Source of the DNA: Proteobacteria bacterium 005FR1
Lineage (GTDB): Bacteria > Pseudomonadota > Gammaproteobacteria > Pseudomonadales > Cellvibrionaceae
Direction of reading: 5' to 3'
Assembly: GCA_026192395.1 (NCBI GenBank)
Contig: WACF01000001.1
Coordinates: forward strand, 3,036,309-3,100,308
Length of the DNA: 64,000 nucleotides
Made by a program: the position numbers and the translations under genes. The notes under the pieces are model-generated. The model was not told the origin of the DNA and made no database searches. It saw only the letters and a program-made list of their open reading frames with translations. Below, one piece after another: positions 18,555 to 27,780 of this stretch (within the stretch, counting starts at the first letter, position 1; every line of letters starts with the position of its first letter).

Positions 18555-20066
18555 TTATTGCTGACCTTGCTGATTCTGCTGCCCTTGCTGCTGAGTCTGC
18601 TGGTCCTGCTGACCCGGCTGCTGCTGGCCTTGTTGCTGCTGACCCTGCTGTTGCTGTTCGGTGCGGCCAACCTCCTGCAACTGGCCGGCGTATTGCGCGT
18701 ACAATACCGGCTGGTTATTGATCCGGCCGCTCTTGCCGACAGCCATTAGCCGATCACCCTGCTCCAGTTCCATTTCCCGGGTTGCAGCACCCAAGTCCAC
18801 CACAATGGCTTGGCCCTGCTCATTTTGCAGTTTCACCAGCCGGTGGGTGGCGCCATCAGCGAGGGTTATCTCGCGCTGGTCCACAACCTGGCCGACGACG
18901 GTGCGTTCGGCCTGCTGTTGTTGCTCGGCTTGCTGCTGCTGGCCAGCCTGTTGCTGGGGCTGTGCTTGCTGCTGAGTTTGCCGACTCTGTTGCTGCTGCG
19001 GGAAAAACTGCTGACCCTGCTGAGCCTGTTGTCCTCCTTGCTCCTGCAACTCGCGCTGCTGCGCTTCGAAACTGCGCTGCTGACGCAGGCGAAGCGGACG
19101 ACGCTGCTGTTGTGCCTGCTGCTGTTCTTGACCCCGGCCAAACTGTCTTTGCTGCTGCTGGCGGAACTGCTGCTCGCTCATTTGCTGCTGTTGTCGATAC
19201 TGCTGCTGTGCGCCTTGCTGTTGCTGTTCCTGGGGACCCTGAGTCTGCTGCTGGCTGCGCTCGGTTTGGCTCAGCTCGCCAGCGAAACGGGCGTAGAGCA
19301 CGGGGCGATTATCGATTCGCGCGCTTTTGCCCACGGCAAGAAGTTGATCGCCTTCCTGGATGTCCATTTCCTCGGTGGCCGCACCCAGGTTCACGATGAT
19401 CATCTGACCTTGCGGATTCTGGAGCTTCACCAGATGGTGTTTGCCGCCGCGCATACCTGCAAGATTGACCCGACGCTGGTCCACGACTTCGCCGATTACC
19501 ACGCGCTCAGCCGGCGGGCGCTGGGCTTGCTGTTGAGTCTGCTGCTGGGCTGAGCTGTCCTGCTGCTGCGCCTGGAACTTGCCGACGTCGGCCAATTCGC
19601 CCGCATAGGTGGCGTAAACAACCGGCTGACCATTGATGATGGCCACCTGCCCCACGGCGATGACGCGGTCACCGTGGCGCACGTCTGTGTCCTGACTGGG
19701 GGTGCCCAGGTCAACCAAAATCAGGTCGCCCTGGCTGTCCATCACCGTCAGGTAGCGATGCGCTTCAGCGCCATTGTTTCCCTCGAGCCGAACATCCTGC
19801 TGCTTGATCACTGTGCCTATGATGGTTCTCTCGGCCTGCTGCTGCATTTGCTGCTGGGCCTGCTGCTGTTGCATATGCGGTTGCCGCATCTGCTGTCGCA
19901 TCTGATGGTGCTGAGAAGGTCGTTGTGCCTGCTGCTGTTGCTGTGATCTTTCCAGATAAGCCTGATCATATTGCTGATCAGCCGCCAGGGCGCTTTGGCC
20001 GAAAAGGGCTGTGCTGCTGCACAGCAAAAATGCCGCGATGGCGGTCGTAGGTTTGATCCCGTTCAT
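18555..20066 (-). CDS. Exported glutamine-rich protein with three repeated beta-type domains
   Basis: The 503-residue protein has a signal peptide (ending near SALAAD), then alternates Gln-rich stretches (runs of QQQ with Arg, Ala and His) with three copies of a domain of about 80 residues. Each domain begins E-R-x-V-[IV]-G-x-V, contains a segment like LVKLQN-x-QGQ-x-I-x-VDLG, then G-D-x-[LV]-x-AVG and ends with PVLYA-x-[YF]AGEL-like residues (about residues 78-160, 190-268, 390-470). The C-terminus is almost pure Gln/Gly. The ribosome binding site AGGGAG is clear. Exported proteins of this composition could be adhesive or amyloid-like matrix components. I recognise no family for the domain; a small OB-like or SH3-like barrel is a guess. 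Confidence 0.8.
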   Translation of the reverse strand: MNGIKPTTAIAAFLLCSSTALFGQSALAADQQYDQAYLERSQQQQQAQRPSQHHQMRQQMRQPHMQQQQAQQQMQQQAERTIIGTVIKQQDVRLEGNNGAEAHRYLTVMDSQGDLILVDLGTPSQDTDVRHGDRVIAVGQVAIINGQPVVYATYAGELADVGKFQAQQQDSSAQQQTQQQAQRPPAERVVIGEVVDQRRVNLAGMRGGKHHLVKLQNPQGQMIIVNLGAATEEMDIQEGDQLLAVGKSARIDNRPVLYARFAGELSQTERSQQQTQGPQEQQQQGAQQQYRQQQQMSEQQFRQQQQRQFGRGQEQQQAQQQRRPLRLRQQRSFEAQQRELQEQGGQQAQQGQQFFPQQQQSRQTQQQAQPQQQAGQQQQAEQQQQAERTVVGQVVDQREITLADGATHRLVKLQNEQGQAIVVDLGAATREMELEQGDRLMAVGKSGRINNQPVLYAQYAGQLQEVGRTEQQQQGQQQQGQQQPGQQDQQTQQQGQQNQQGQQ

Positions 20067-20076
20067 ATAAAACTCC

Positions 20077-20271
20077 CTATTCGGTTAATTGCAATCCGTC
20101 ACGTGTCGCATCAGTGCACTGCCTGACAGGTGATCGTTCACCGACGGAGGCATGTCGTGCCGGTTTCACTGCAGCGTTCTCCTGCTCAAAGGCTGCTGCG
20201 TTCTGGCCAACAACTACAGAACCGCTGAGCATGAGAAGCGCCATGAGCATGTAGAAACGTCGACGATCCAT
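20077..20271 (-). CDS. Small exported protein, unknown
   Basis: The 64-residue product starts with a basic N-terminus and a hydrophobic stretch (MDRRRFYMLMALLMLSGSVVV) typical of a signal peptide, followed by about 40 polar residues. A ribosome binding site-like AGGGA lies upstream of the ATG. It is 10 bases before the glutamine-rich gene and 23 bases after the acidic gene, all on the minus strand, which suggests one operon. No family recognised. Confidence 0.55.
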   Translation of the reverse strand: MDRRRFYMLMALLMLSGSVVVGQNAAAFEQENAAVKPARHASVGERSPVRQCTDATRDGLQLTE

Positions 20272-20294
20272 GTTCGTATCCCTATGTTTACGTT

Positions 20295-20576
20295 CTAGAC
20301 ATCGAACCAGCCAGCTTCGCCGGCATCCTCGTATTCAGCCCAGTCCTGCTCGACGCCTTCGTACCACTCGTCGAACTCCGCCTGGTCTTCCGTTTCCCAA
20401 ACGAAGTCGTTGTCGTAAGCGCCGAAGTCGTCTTCCACCCAATTATCGGTTTCAAACATCTGCAGCTCTTCATCCGTCCAGAACTCACTTCCGTCTTCCC
20501 AGAAGTCGTCCTGTGCGAAGCTGGCGCCGGCACTGAGCGCAAAGGTGAGGAACGCCAAACTCATCCAGTATTTCAT
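20295..20576 (-). CDS. Small exported acidic, Trp-rich protein
   Basis: The product of 93 residues has a signal peptide (MKYWMSLAFLTFALSAGASFA) and a mature part of about 70 residues made almost wholly of Asp, Glu, Trp, Phe and Tyr (for example FWEDGSEFWTDEELQMF). There are no basic residues in the mature part as far as I can see, giving a strongly negative charge. ATG 20576 is chosen over 20591 because GGGAGG lies seven bases before it. First gene of the minus-strand group ending in the Gln-rich protein. Possibly a partner of the Arg/Gln-rich protein by charge, but that is inference. Confidence 0.7.
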   Translation of the reverse strand: MKYWMSLAFLTFALSAGASFAQDDFWEDGSEFWTDEELQMFETDNWVEDDFGAYDNDFVWETEDQAEFDEWYEGVEQDWAEYEDAGEAGWFDV

Positions 20577-20890
20577 TGCAAAACCTCCCAAAATGAATCC
20601 TTTCGCTTTGTATTGGCTGCCATTAAAGGCGGGCGGATATCCAAGCAGCTACTTCAGCATGGCGATGAAAGCGGCTCCGCCGGACCGTGTAAGAGCAGGA
20701 ATCGCACCATTCGGCCTGTCGCGACAGAGCGTGGAGAATCGGTACTCGTAGAAGGTTTAGCTGAAGCTCAGCCATGCAAGGGGGACAACAAACTTTACAA
20801 GCTCAAGCCGACCAGCAGCGCCAGCCCGACAGTTAGGGTGGATCGCGACTGGGGAGAGGAACAGCGGCGCGGGAGGCTGAGGAGGACGAT
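20577..20890. other. Intergenic region with no recognised gene
   Basis: About 310 bases between two minus-strand genes. A plus-strand frame from 20613 is open but overlaps the next gene antisense and has no ribosome binding site. The region should contain the promoter of the small exported-protein operon; no clear motif seen. Confidence 0.4.
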
Positions 20891-21529
20891 CTATGAATCA
20901 GCAGCAGATCTTTGTTCAGAATCAGCTCGCTGCACCCTCGACGAGCGCTCCGGCTGATGTAAATCCCGGCGCAGTTCGTCGAGCTTGCCGCGATAGTGCT
21001 TTGCATCACCGTAGTCGGCGAACTTCCGATAGCGCGCGTGGGGAGATTTGATGCGCTTGGCATGTTTGATCGGACACCAGTATTGCTCGGTGCGGGCGAG
21101 CACTTCGCGGGCAAAGGCCACCATACCGTTGCCATAACTGCAATAGACGCAGTTGAGCTTTTCGATCCCATTGAGGTAGCTCAGCTGATGACGATCGAAG
21201 TGAAGGTAGTCGCGTCGGCGCACCCGGGGGATGCCGTAGGCGCGAAAGCACACGTGCTGGTAAATGTTCAGGCTGAGGTCGAACAGCGCCAGCGGAACGA
21301 GCATGCCGTAGATCACTGGTGCCGTGACGATATGCAGCGGCTTCGCTCGGAGAATGTATTTGATTAGACCGGTTTTATGCTGGCGGTGAGCTATCCGAAC
21401 AGCCTGATCGAAACGAACTTTGCCGTTGCGAACGGTATATTCGAATCTCTCCCGACAATAATCCCAGTAGTCTTCGAGCTGCTCCTGAAGCCGATCAATT
21501 TCGGCGTAGATGCTTCGAGGTTCTTTCAC
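20891..21529 (-). CDS. Conserved hypothetical membrane protein with cysteine motif
   Basis: The 212-residue protein has a helical N-terminus, a hydrophobic segment (about residues 64-85: LHIVTAPVIYGMLVPLALFD), then a conserved-looking region: RRRDYLHFDRHQLSYLNGIEKLNCVYCSYGNGMVAF followed by EQYWCPIKHA and a FADYGDA segment. The CVYCSY and WCPIKH cysteines could bind a metal. I recall similar uncharacterised proteins in Pseudomonas and marine relatives but no function. It is directly downstream of the glp operon terminator on the same strand and so probably has its own promoter. Confidence 0.75.
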   Translation of the reverse strand: MKEPRSIYAEIDRLQEQLEDYWDYCRERFEYTVRNGKVRFDQAVRIAHRQHKTGLIKYILRAKPLHIVTAPVIYGMLVPLALFDLSLNIYQHVCFRAYGIPRVRRRDYLHFDRHQLSYLNGIEKLNCVYCSYGNGMVAFAREVLARTEQYWCPIKHAKRIKSPHARYRKFADYGDAKHYRGKLDELRRDLHQPERSSRVQRADSEQRSAADS

Positions 21530-21615
21530 GATCCGGCAATCTCTGACTCAACCAAGCCGACTCAGTCTATATCATGCGTGGCGTAAATGCAGGGCGCCGC
21601 GAGTAAAGGGACAGA

Positions 21616-21640
21616 TAAAAAAACGGGGCCGAGGCCCCGT
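21616..21640 (-). terminator. Terminator of the glp importer operon
   Basis: On the minus strand ACGGGGCC, loop TC, GGCCCCGT is followed by a run of T residues (positions 21622 down to 21617). It lies 20 bases after the glpV stop codon. Strong rho-independent terminator. Confidence 0.93.
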
Positions 21641-21659
21641 CTGCAAAGTCCACTTCTGT

Positions 21660-23396
21660 TTACTGCCAGGACTCGATCAGCTGTTCATATGGTACCGTTT
21701 CGCCCTGCGGTTTTTCGTTGGCAAGTTTCGGCTTGGGCGCGCCGGGCTGGGAGAACCAGTATTCGGCGGAGCGGGCCTCATTCAACTTTGGACCGCACTC
21801 GCCCTGCACCCGTGAACGTTCAATGCGTTCCAGCATTCTGTCCTGCTGGCGAGCCAGGTTATCCATGGCCTGCTGGGCACTCGTGGAGCCGGTGACTGCC
21901 TCCGCCACATTGGCCCACCACAATTGCGCGAGTCGTGGATAATCGGGCACATTGCTGCCGGTCGGGGTCCACAGGTTGCGGGCATTGCTGCGATAGAACT
22001 CCACCAGGCCACCCAGGCGCGGCGCTGCGTCGGTCATTGCCTGGGATTGCAGGTCGGATTCGCGCATTGGGGTCAGACCGACGAGGGTTTTCTTCAGGGA
22101 CACGGTTTTGGCCACGGTGAACTGCGCATAAAGCCAGGCCGCCAGCCGACGCTTTTCGGGCGTGCTATTCATAAATGTCCAGGCGCCCGTGTCCTGATAG
22201 CCCAGTTTCATCCCCTCTTCCCAGTAGGGGCCGTGGGGCGAGGGCGCCATCCGCCACTTGGGGGTGCCGTCGGCATTCATTACCGGCAGGCCGGGCTTGG
22301 TCATATCCGCGGTGAAGGTGGTGTACCAGAAAATCTGCTGGGCGATCTGTCCCTGTGCGGGCACCGGACCTGCTTCAGAAAAGGTCATGCCCGATGCTTC
22401 CGGCGGGGCGTACTGCTTCAGCCAGTCGATGTATTTGTTGAGCGAGTAAACCGCCGCGGGCGAGTTGGTTGCGCCTCCGCGTTCCACACTGGAACCGACC
22501 GGCCGGCAGCCGTCCACGCGGATGCCCCACTCGTCCACCGGCTTGCCATTGGGGAGCCCCTTGTCGCCGGCCCCGGCCATGGACAGCCAGGCATCGGTGA
22601 AGCGCCAGCCCAGCGAAGGATCTTTTTTACCATAGTCCATGTGGCCGTAGACGCGTTGACCATCGATGGTCTTCACGTGCTTGCTGAAAAACTCGGCGAT
22701 GTCCTCGTAAGCAGACCAGTTGACCGGCACGCCGAGTTCATAGCCGTAAATGGATTTGAATTGTTGCTTGAGTTCCGGCCGCTCAAACCAGTCCTGTCGG
22801 AACCAGTACAGATTGGCGAACTGTTGCGTCGGCAGCTGATATAGCTTGCCGTCGGGGGCGGTCGTAAAGCTCTTGCCGATGAAATCATCGAGGTCCAGCG
22901 TGGGCAGGGTGTAGTCCTTTGCTTCGCCTTCGATCATGTCGGTGATCGGCACCACTTTTCCATAGCGGAAATGTGTCCCGATCATGTCCGAATCATTGAC
23001 GTATGCATCATAGATATTCTGGCCCGACTGCATTTGCGTCTGGAGTTTTTCAACCACATCACCTTCCTGAATGATGTCGTGGGTGATGTTGATGCCGGTA
23101 ATTTCGCTGAAGGCTTTGGCGAGTATTTTGGACTCATATTCGTGTGTGGTGATGGCTTCCGATACGACGCGAATGTCCATGCCTTTGAAATCTTCAGCGG
23201 CTTTGATAAACCAGCGCATTTCTTCCAGCTGCTGTTCGGGACTGAGCGTGGATGGATTGAACTCGTTTTCAATCCAGCGTTTTGCCGCTGCTTCATCGGC
23301 ATGTGCCGATCCCACCATGCTTGCAAACAGAGCGCTCGCGAGAGTGGCTCCGAACCGCAGTCTTTTGTAAAACAATAGCCTCTTGCTGCTCGTCAT
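21660..23396 (-). CDS. glpV: ABC importer substrate-binding protein, glycerol type
   Basis: The 578-residue periplasmic protein has a signal peptide (ending near GSAHAD) and is long for an ABC solute-binding protein, as in the GlpV family of the Rhizobium leguminosarum glycerol importer. Typical features: FNPSTLSPEQQLEEMRWFI at the mature N-terminus, VVSEAITTHEYESKILAKAF, YDAYVNDSDMIGTHFRYG, and a central GMTFSEAGPVPAQGQIAQQ. GGAG before the ATG is well spaced. It is last in the operon glpS-T-P-Q-DUF2160-V. Glycerol is the likely ligand from family knowledge; neither glpK nor glpD is nearby, so a related polyol is possible. Confidence 0.85.
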   Translation of the reverse strand: MTSSKRLLFYKRLRFGATLASALFASMVGSAHADEAAAKRWIENEFNPSTLSPEQQLEEMRWFIKAAEDFKGMDIRVVSEAITTHEYESKILAKAFSEITGINITHDIIQEGDVVEKLQTQMQSGQNIYDAYVNDSDMIGTHFRYGKVVPITDMIEGEAKDYTLPTLDLDDFIGKSFTTAPDGKLYQLPTQQFANLYWFRQDWFERPELKQQFKSIYGYELGVPVNWSAYEDIAEFFSKHVKTIDGQRVYGHMDYGKKDPSLGWRFTDAWLSMAGAGDKGLPNGKPVDEWGIRVDGCRPVGSSVERGGATNSPAAVYSLNKYIDWLKQYAPPEASGMTFSEAGPVPAQGQIAQQIFWYTTFTADMTKPGLPVMNADGTPKWRMAPSPHGPYWEEGMKLGYQDTGAWTFMNSTPEKRRLAAWLYAQFTVAKTVSLKKTLVGLTPMRESDLQSQAMTDAAPRLGGLVEFYRSNARNLWTPTGSNVPDYPRLAQLWWANVAEAVTGSTSAQQAMDNLARQQDRMLERIERSRVQGECGPKLNEARSAEYWFSQPGAPKPKLANEKPQGETVPYEQLIESWQ

Positions 23397-23432
23397 GATT
23401 TTCTCCGTCAGTCGTTTGTTTTCGCTGCCCGT

Positions 23433-23708
23433 CTAAGCCCAGCGCAAAAGAATCGCTACCCAGATGGCACACAGAATCGTGGCGATATAAACAGGTGAAT
23501 CCGCCAACGCGATCCAGCCCAGATGAACGAAGGCACTGCTCAGCAGGCCGATGAACAGGCGGTCACCCCGGGTGGTGGGAATGGGTAATAAGCCTTTGCG
23601 TTCCCTCGTCGGCCAAACCACTTCGAGTCCCGCCATGCCCACCAGGAGCACAGCGATGCCGCCGAAGAATCCGGCTGTTACGGGTGTCCAGGCCATCCAG
23701 TCAAACAC
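23433..23708 (-). CDS. DUF2160 small membrane protein of the glycerol importer
   Basis: The 91-residue protein has two to three hydrophobic segments and the family pattern MFDWMAWTPVTAGFF ... EVVWPTRERKGLLPIPTTRGDRLFIGLL. DUF2160 proteins are found between glpQ and glpV in glycerol-type ABC operons, as here. The role in transport is not established. It probably acts in the inner membrane with the permeases. Confidence 0.88.
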   Translation of the reverse strand: MFDWMAWTPVTAGFFGGIAVLLVGMAGLEVVWPTRERKGLLPIPTTRGDRLFIGLLSSAFVHLGWIALADSPVYIATILCAIWVAILLRWA

Positions 23709-23764
23709 GCGTCTATCCTCGTTCCTATGACTACTCGGTAGCTATTTGTTGCAGATTCCGCTCG

Positions 23765-24577
23765 TCAGAGTCGGCCAAGCGCGAATCCCTTGGCGATATG
23801 TTTGCGCACGAACCAGATCACCAGCGCGCCGGGGATAATGGTCAACACACCGGCAGCCGCCAGTACACCCCAGTCTATTCCCGATGCGCTCACGGTACGC
23901 GTCATGATTGCCGCTATCGGTTTGGCTTCGACCGTCGTCAGAGTGCGGGCCAGCAGCAGTTCGATCCAGCTGAACATGAAGCAGAAGAAGGCGGTCACGC
24001 CGATGCCGGTTTTGATCAGCGGCATAAAAATCGTCGTGAAGAAACGCGGCCAGGTGTAGCCGTCGAGATAGGCGGTTTCGTCGATCTCTTTGGGCACACC
24101 GGACATGAAACCTTCCAGAATCCAGACCGCCAGCGGAACGTTGAAAAGACAGTGGGCGAGAGCCACGGCCAGGTGCGTGTCGAACAGTCCCACACTGGAA
24201 TAAAGCTGCACGAAGGGCAGCAGAAAAACCGCCGGCGGCGCCATTCGATTGCTGAGCAGCCAGAAAAAAAGGTGCCGGTCGCCGAGAAAGCGATAGCGCG
24301 AAAAGGCATAGGCGGCCGGCAGTGCCACGGCCAATGAGATGGCCGTGTTCATCACGACGTAGATGATCGAATTGATATAGCCGCTGTACCAGGCAGCGTC
24401 AGTGAAAATCAGCCGGTAATTATCAAGCGTGAAGGTTTGCGGGAAAAAAGTGAGTCCCGAAAGAATTTCCTGGTTGGTTTTGAACGACATGTTCAGCAGC
24501 CAGTACAAGGGCAGCATCACTGCTAGCAGGTACAGGCCGAGGAGAATGTATCGTTTCTTGAAGCCGCTTTCCTGCAT
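23765..24577 (-). CDS. glpQ: ABC importer permease, glycerol type
   Basis: The 270-residue inner-membrane permease has about six hydrophobic segments and the EAA loop EGFMSGVPKEIDETAYLDGYTWPRFFTTI (E-x3-IDE-A-x-LDG), which contacts the ATPases. MRESGFKKRY-like basic N-terminus precedes the first helix. It belongs to the MalG/UgpE-type permease group and pairs with glpP. It lies 30 bases after glpP in the operon. Confidence 0.9.
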   Translation of the reverse strand: MQESGFKKRYILLGLYLLAVMLPLYWLLNMSFKTNQEILSGLTFFPQTFTLDNYRLIFTDAAWYSGYINSIIYVVMNTAISLAVALPAAYAFSRYRFLGDRHLFFWLLSNRMAPPAVFLLPFVQLYSSVGLFDTHLAVALAHCLFNVPLAVWILEGFMSGVPKEIDETAYLDGYTWPRFFTTIFMPLIKTGIGVTAFFCFMFSWIELLLARTLTTVEAKPIAAIMTRTVSASGIDWGVLAAAGVLTIIPGALVIWFVRKHIAKGFALGRL

Positions 24578-24606
24578 GGTTTCCTACACAATGTCCTGCA
24601 TGGTTG

Positions 24607-25469
<863 letters not shown>

Positions 25470-25473
<4 letters not shown>

Positions 25474-26555
25474 GGTTTTGCTTCGCAGAGCCAATCGTCA
25501 AGGTAGATCCGGGTGTGCTCCGGCGCGAAGTGCAGATGCGCGGGCCCGGTTCCGACTGCTTGCTCTTCGTCGAGCTTGATCTTCACAGGTCTGCCTTCGA
25601 GCTGGCCCGAGGCAATCTGATAATTTCCGAGGTCCTGCACGGATTCCACCATCACAGGCAGTGAGTGGTCGCCCGCGGAGTCCGAGAGCCGCAGGAATTC
25701 GGGACGAATGCCGATCTGGGTTCTTTCTGCCGGCTGCGCACAGCCGCCATGGTGGATTCGCAGTTTCTGGGATCCGATCAGGGCGTGTCCGTCCACCAGT
25801 TCGCAGTCGAAGAAATTCATTCCGGGGCTGCCGATGAAATGACCGACGAAACTGTGCGCCGGCTTCTCGAACAGTTCTTGTGGGCTTCCCACTTGCAGAA
25901 TCTGCCCCTCGTTCATGACCACCACCTGATCGGCAAAGGTCAGCGCCTCACTCTGGTCATGGGTGACGTAGATCAGAGTAAGCTGGTGCCGTTCATGTAC
26001 CTGTTTCAACTTTCGACGCAGCAGAAACTTCAGGTGTGGATCGATGACCGTCAGGGGTTCGTCGAAGAGAATGGCCGCCACGTCGTTGCGCACCAGTGCG
26101 CGTCCCAGCGAAATGGTTTGTTTGGCGTCGGGGCTCAGGCCACGCGCGCGACTGTGGAGGATGTCGCCAAGGTCGAGCATCTCAGCTACTTCGCGTACCC
26201 GCTGCTTTACCGCCGTGGCTTCCACGCCGCGGTTGCGCAGAGGGAATGCAAGGTTGTCGTAGACGGTCATCGAATCGTAAATAACCGGAAACTGGAAGAC
26301 TTGCGCGATGTTCCTGTCCTGAATCGACGAGCGGGTCACGTCGCGACCATCGAGAAGAATCTGGCCCTCCGAGGGCTGCAACAGTCCGGAGATGATGTTC
26401 AACAATGTCGACTTTCCGCAGCCGGAAGGCCCCAGCAATGCGTAGGCGCCGCCGTCCTGCCAGAAGTAATCGCAAGGTTTCAGGGCGTAGTCGGCCGGCG
26501 ACTGAGGGTTTTCGCGATAGCTGTGGGCGATATTCTTGAGGTGTATTTCCGCCAT
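25470..26555 (-). CDS. glpT: ABC importer ATPase 2, glycerol type
   Basis: The 361-residue ATPase has Walker A GPSGCGKSTLLN, Walker B AILFDEPLTVIDPHL and a C-terminal OB-like regulatory region. The ABC signature is LSPDAKQ rather than LSGGQ, a feature I know from GlpT of this importer family. This suggests an asymmetric ATPase dimer with GlpS in which only some sites are fully active. The ATG at 26555 is preferred; a TTG at 26570 is also in frame. It ends overlapping glpP. Confidence 0.88.
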
Positions 26556-26578
26556 CGGGTTCTTGCTCAAGTAAAGGC

Positions 26579-27658
26579 TCAGGCCGCAGCTGCAAAGGGG
26601 GTGTGCCGCAGTTCACCATTGCTGTCGAAGGCGAACAATTGGTCCGGGCTGAAGAAGACTTTTACTTCATCATCGGAGCGGTAGCTGTGAACGCCGGGCT
26701 GGTGAACGATCCAGCGCACATTGCCGTGGCGGACGTGAATAAAGGTTTCCGAACCGGATACTTCCGAGAGTTCGACTCTTGCCGCGAGGCAGACGTCTTC
26801 CGGATCGCGCCGCTCCAATCGCAAATGGCCGGCACGCAGCGCGACGATGTATTCCCCGGCAGCCAGTGGTGCCATCCCGGCGGGGAGGGAAAAGGCTGTA
26901 GCGCCAAGCTGAACCCTGCCGTCGGCGATCGCGGCCGAAGCGGTGTTGATTCGCGGATCACTGAACACTTCCGCCGTGCGAACATTGACCGGACGGCGGT
27001 AAACCTCCAGGCTGGGCCCGGACTGGAGCACGCGGCCGCGGTCCATCACCACGGTCGTGCCGCCGAGCAGCAGCGCTTCTCCGGGCTCGGTCGTCGCATA
27101 AATGGCGATGGCCTTTCGCTCAGAGAAGATGCGGGTCATTTCCTGTCGCAATTCCTCGCGCAGCTTGTAGTCGAGATTTACCAATGGTTCGTCAAAAAGC
27201 AGCAGGTCTGCTTCCTTCACCAGCGCCCGGGCAATTGCCACACGCTGTTGCTGTCCGCCCGACAGTTCGCTGGGAAGGCGCTGCAGATAATTGTCAATGC
27301 GCAAGAGTTCTGCAGTCTCTCTGACCCGCCGGTCTGCTTCCGCTTTGTCCAGCTTGGCGAGCTTGAGCGGAGAGGCGATATTGTCGTAAACGGTGAAGGA
27401 GGGATAGTTAATAAATTGCTGATAGACCATCGCCACCTTACGTCTGCGAAGCGGCAGGTCGGTAACATCGCGGTCATTGTGGTAGACCCGCCCGCTGCTT
27501 GGCGTGTCCAGCCCGGCGATGATTCGCATCAGAGTCGTCTTGCCGGCCAAGGTATGGCCGAGCAGGACCGTCAAGCCGGAACCAACTTCCAGATCGGTAG
27601 GATAAATATGGCTGGCGCCCCCCACGGACTTTGCCACGCCTTTCAGCATCAACGACAT
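26579..27658 (-). CDS. glpS: ABC importer ATPase 1, glycerol type
   Basis: The 359-residue ATPase has Walker A GHTLAGKTTLMR (not the usual GPSGxGKS/T), a normal signature LSGGQQQRVAIARALV and Walker B LLLFDEPLVNLDYKL. The LAGKT variant is a hallmark of GlpS. With GlpT it forms a heterodimer whose unusual motifs are on opposite subunits. It is the first gene of the operon; the 120-base gap upstream, next to the araC-family gene, should hold the promoter. Confidence 0.88.
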   Translation of the reverse strand: MSLMLKGVAKSVGGASHIYPTDLEVGSGLTVLLGHTLAGKTTLMRIIAGLDTPSSGRVYHNDRDVTDLPLRRRKVAMVYQQFINYPSFTVYDNIASPLKLAKLDKAEADRRVRETAELLRIDNYLQRLPSELSGGQQQRVAIARALVKEADLLLFDEPLVNLDYKLREELRQEMTRIFSERKAIAIYATTEPGEALLLGGTTVVMDRGRVLQSGPSLEVYRRPVNVRTAEVFSDPRINTASAAIADGRVQLGATAFSLPAGMAPLAAGEYIVALRAGHLRLERRDPEDVCLAARVELSEVSGSETFIHVRHGNVRWIVHQPGVHSYRSDDEVKVFFSPDQLFAFDSNGELRHTPFAAAA

Positions 27659-27780
27659 AGGATCAACTGAGAAAATGGAATTCGGCTGCTGTTATCTTTT
27701 ATCGCAGTCGGAGGGATACTACACCATTGTGAACATCGGCTGTAGCGCTGCACGCTCCTCTGAGGCGCAAGTCGATGCTT

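Noticed and set aside
18782-19553. Leu/Ala-rich plus-strand frames opposite the glutamine-rich gene
   Set aside because: Poly-CAG on one strand reads as poly-CTG (Leu) or poly-GCT (Ala) on the other; the minus-strand frame has the signal peptide and ribosome binding site.
18555-20066. CAG/CTG repeats resembling a CRISPR or satellite array
   Set aside because: The repeats are uneven, in-frame Gln codons with no constant spacer length.
20613-20957. Plus-strand frame of 114 codons
   Set aside because: It overlaps the 20891-21529 gene antisense, has no ribosome binding site and low-complexity, non-family sequence.
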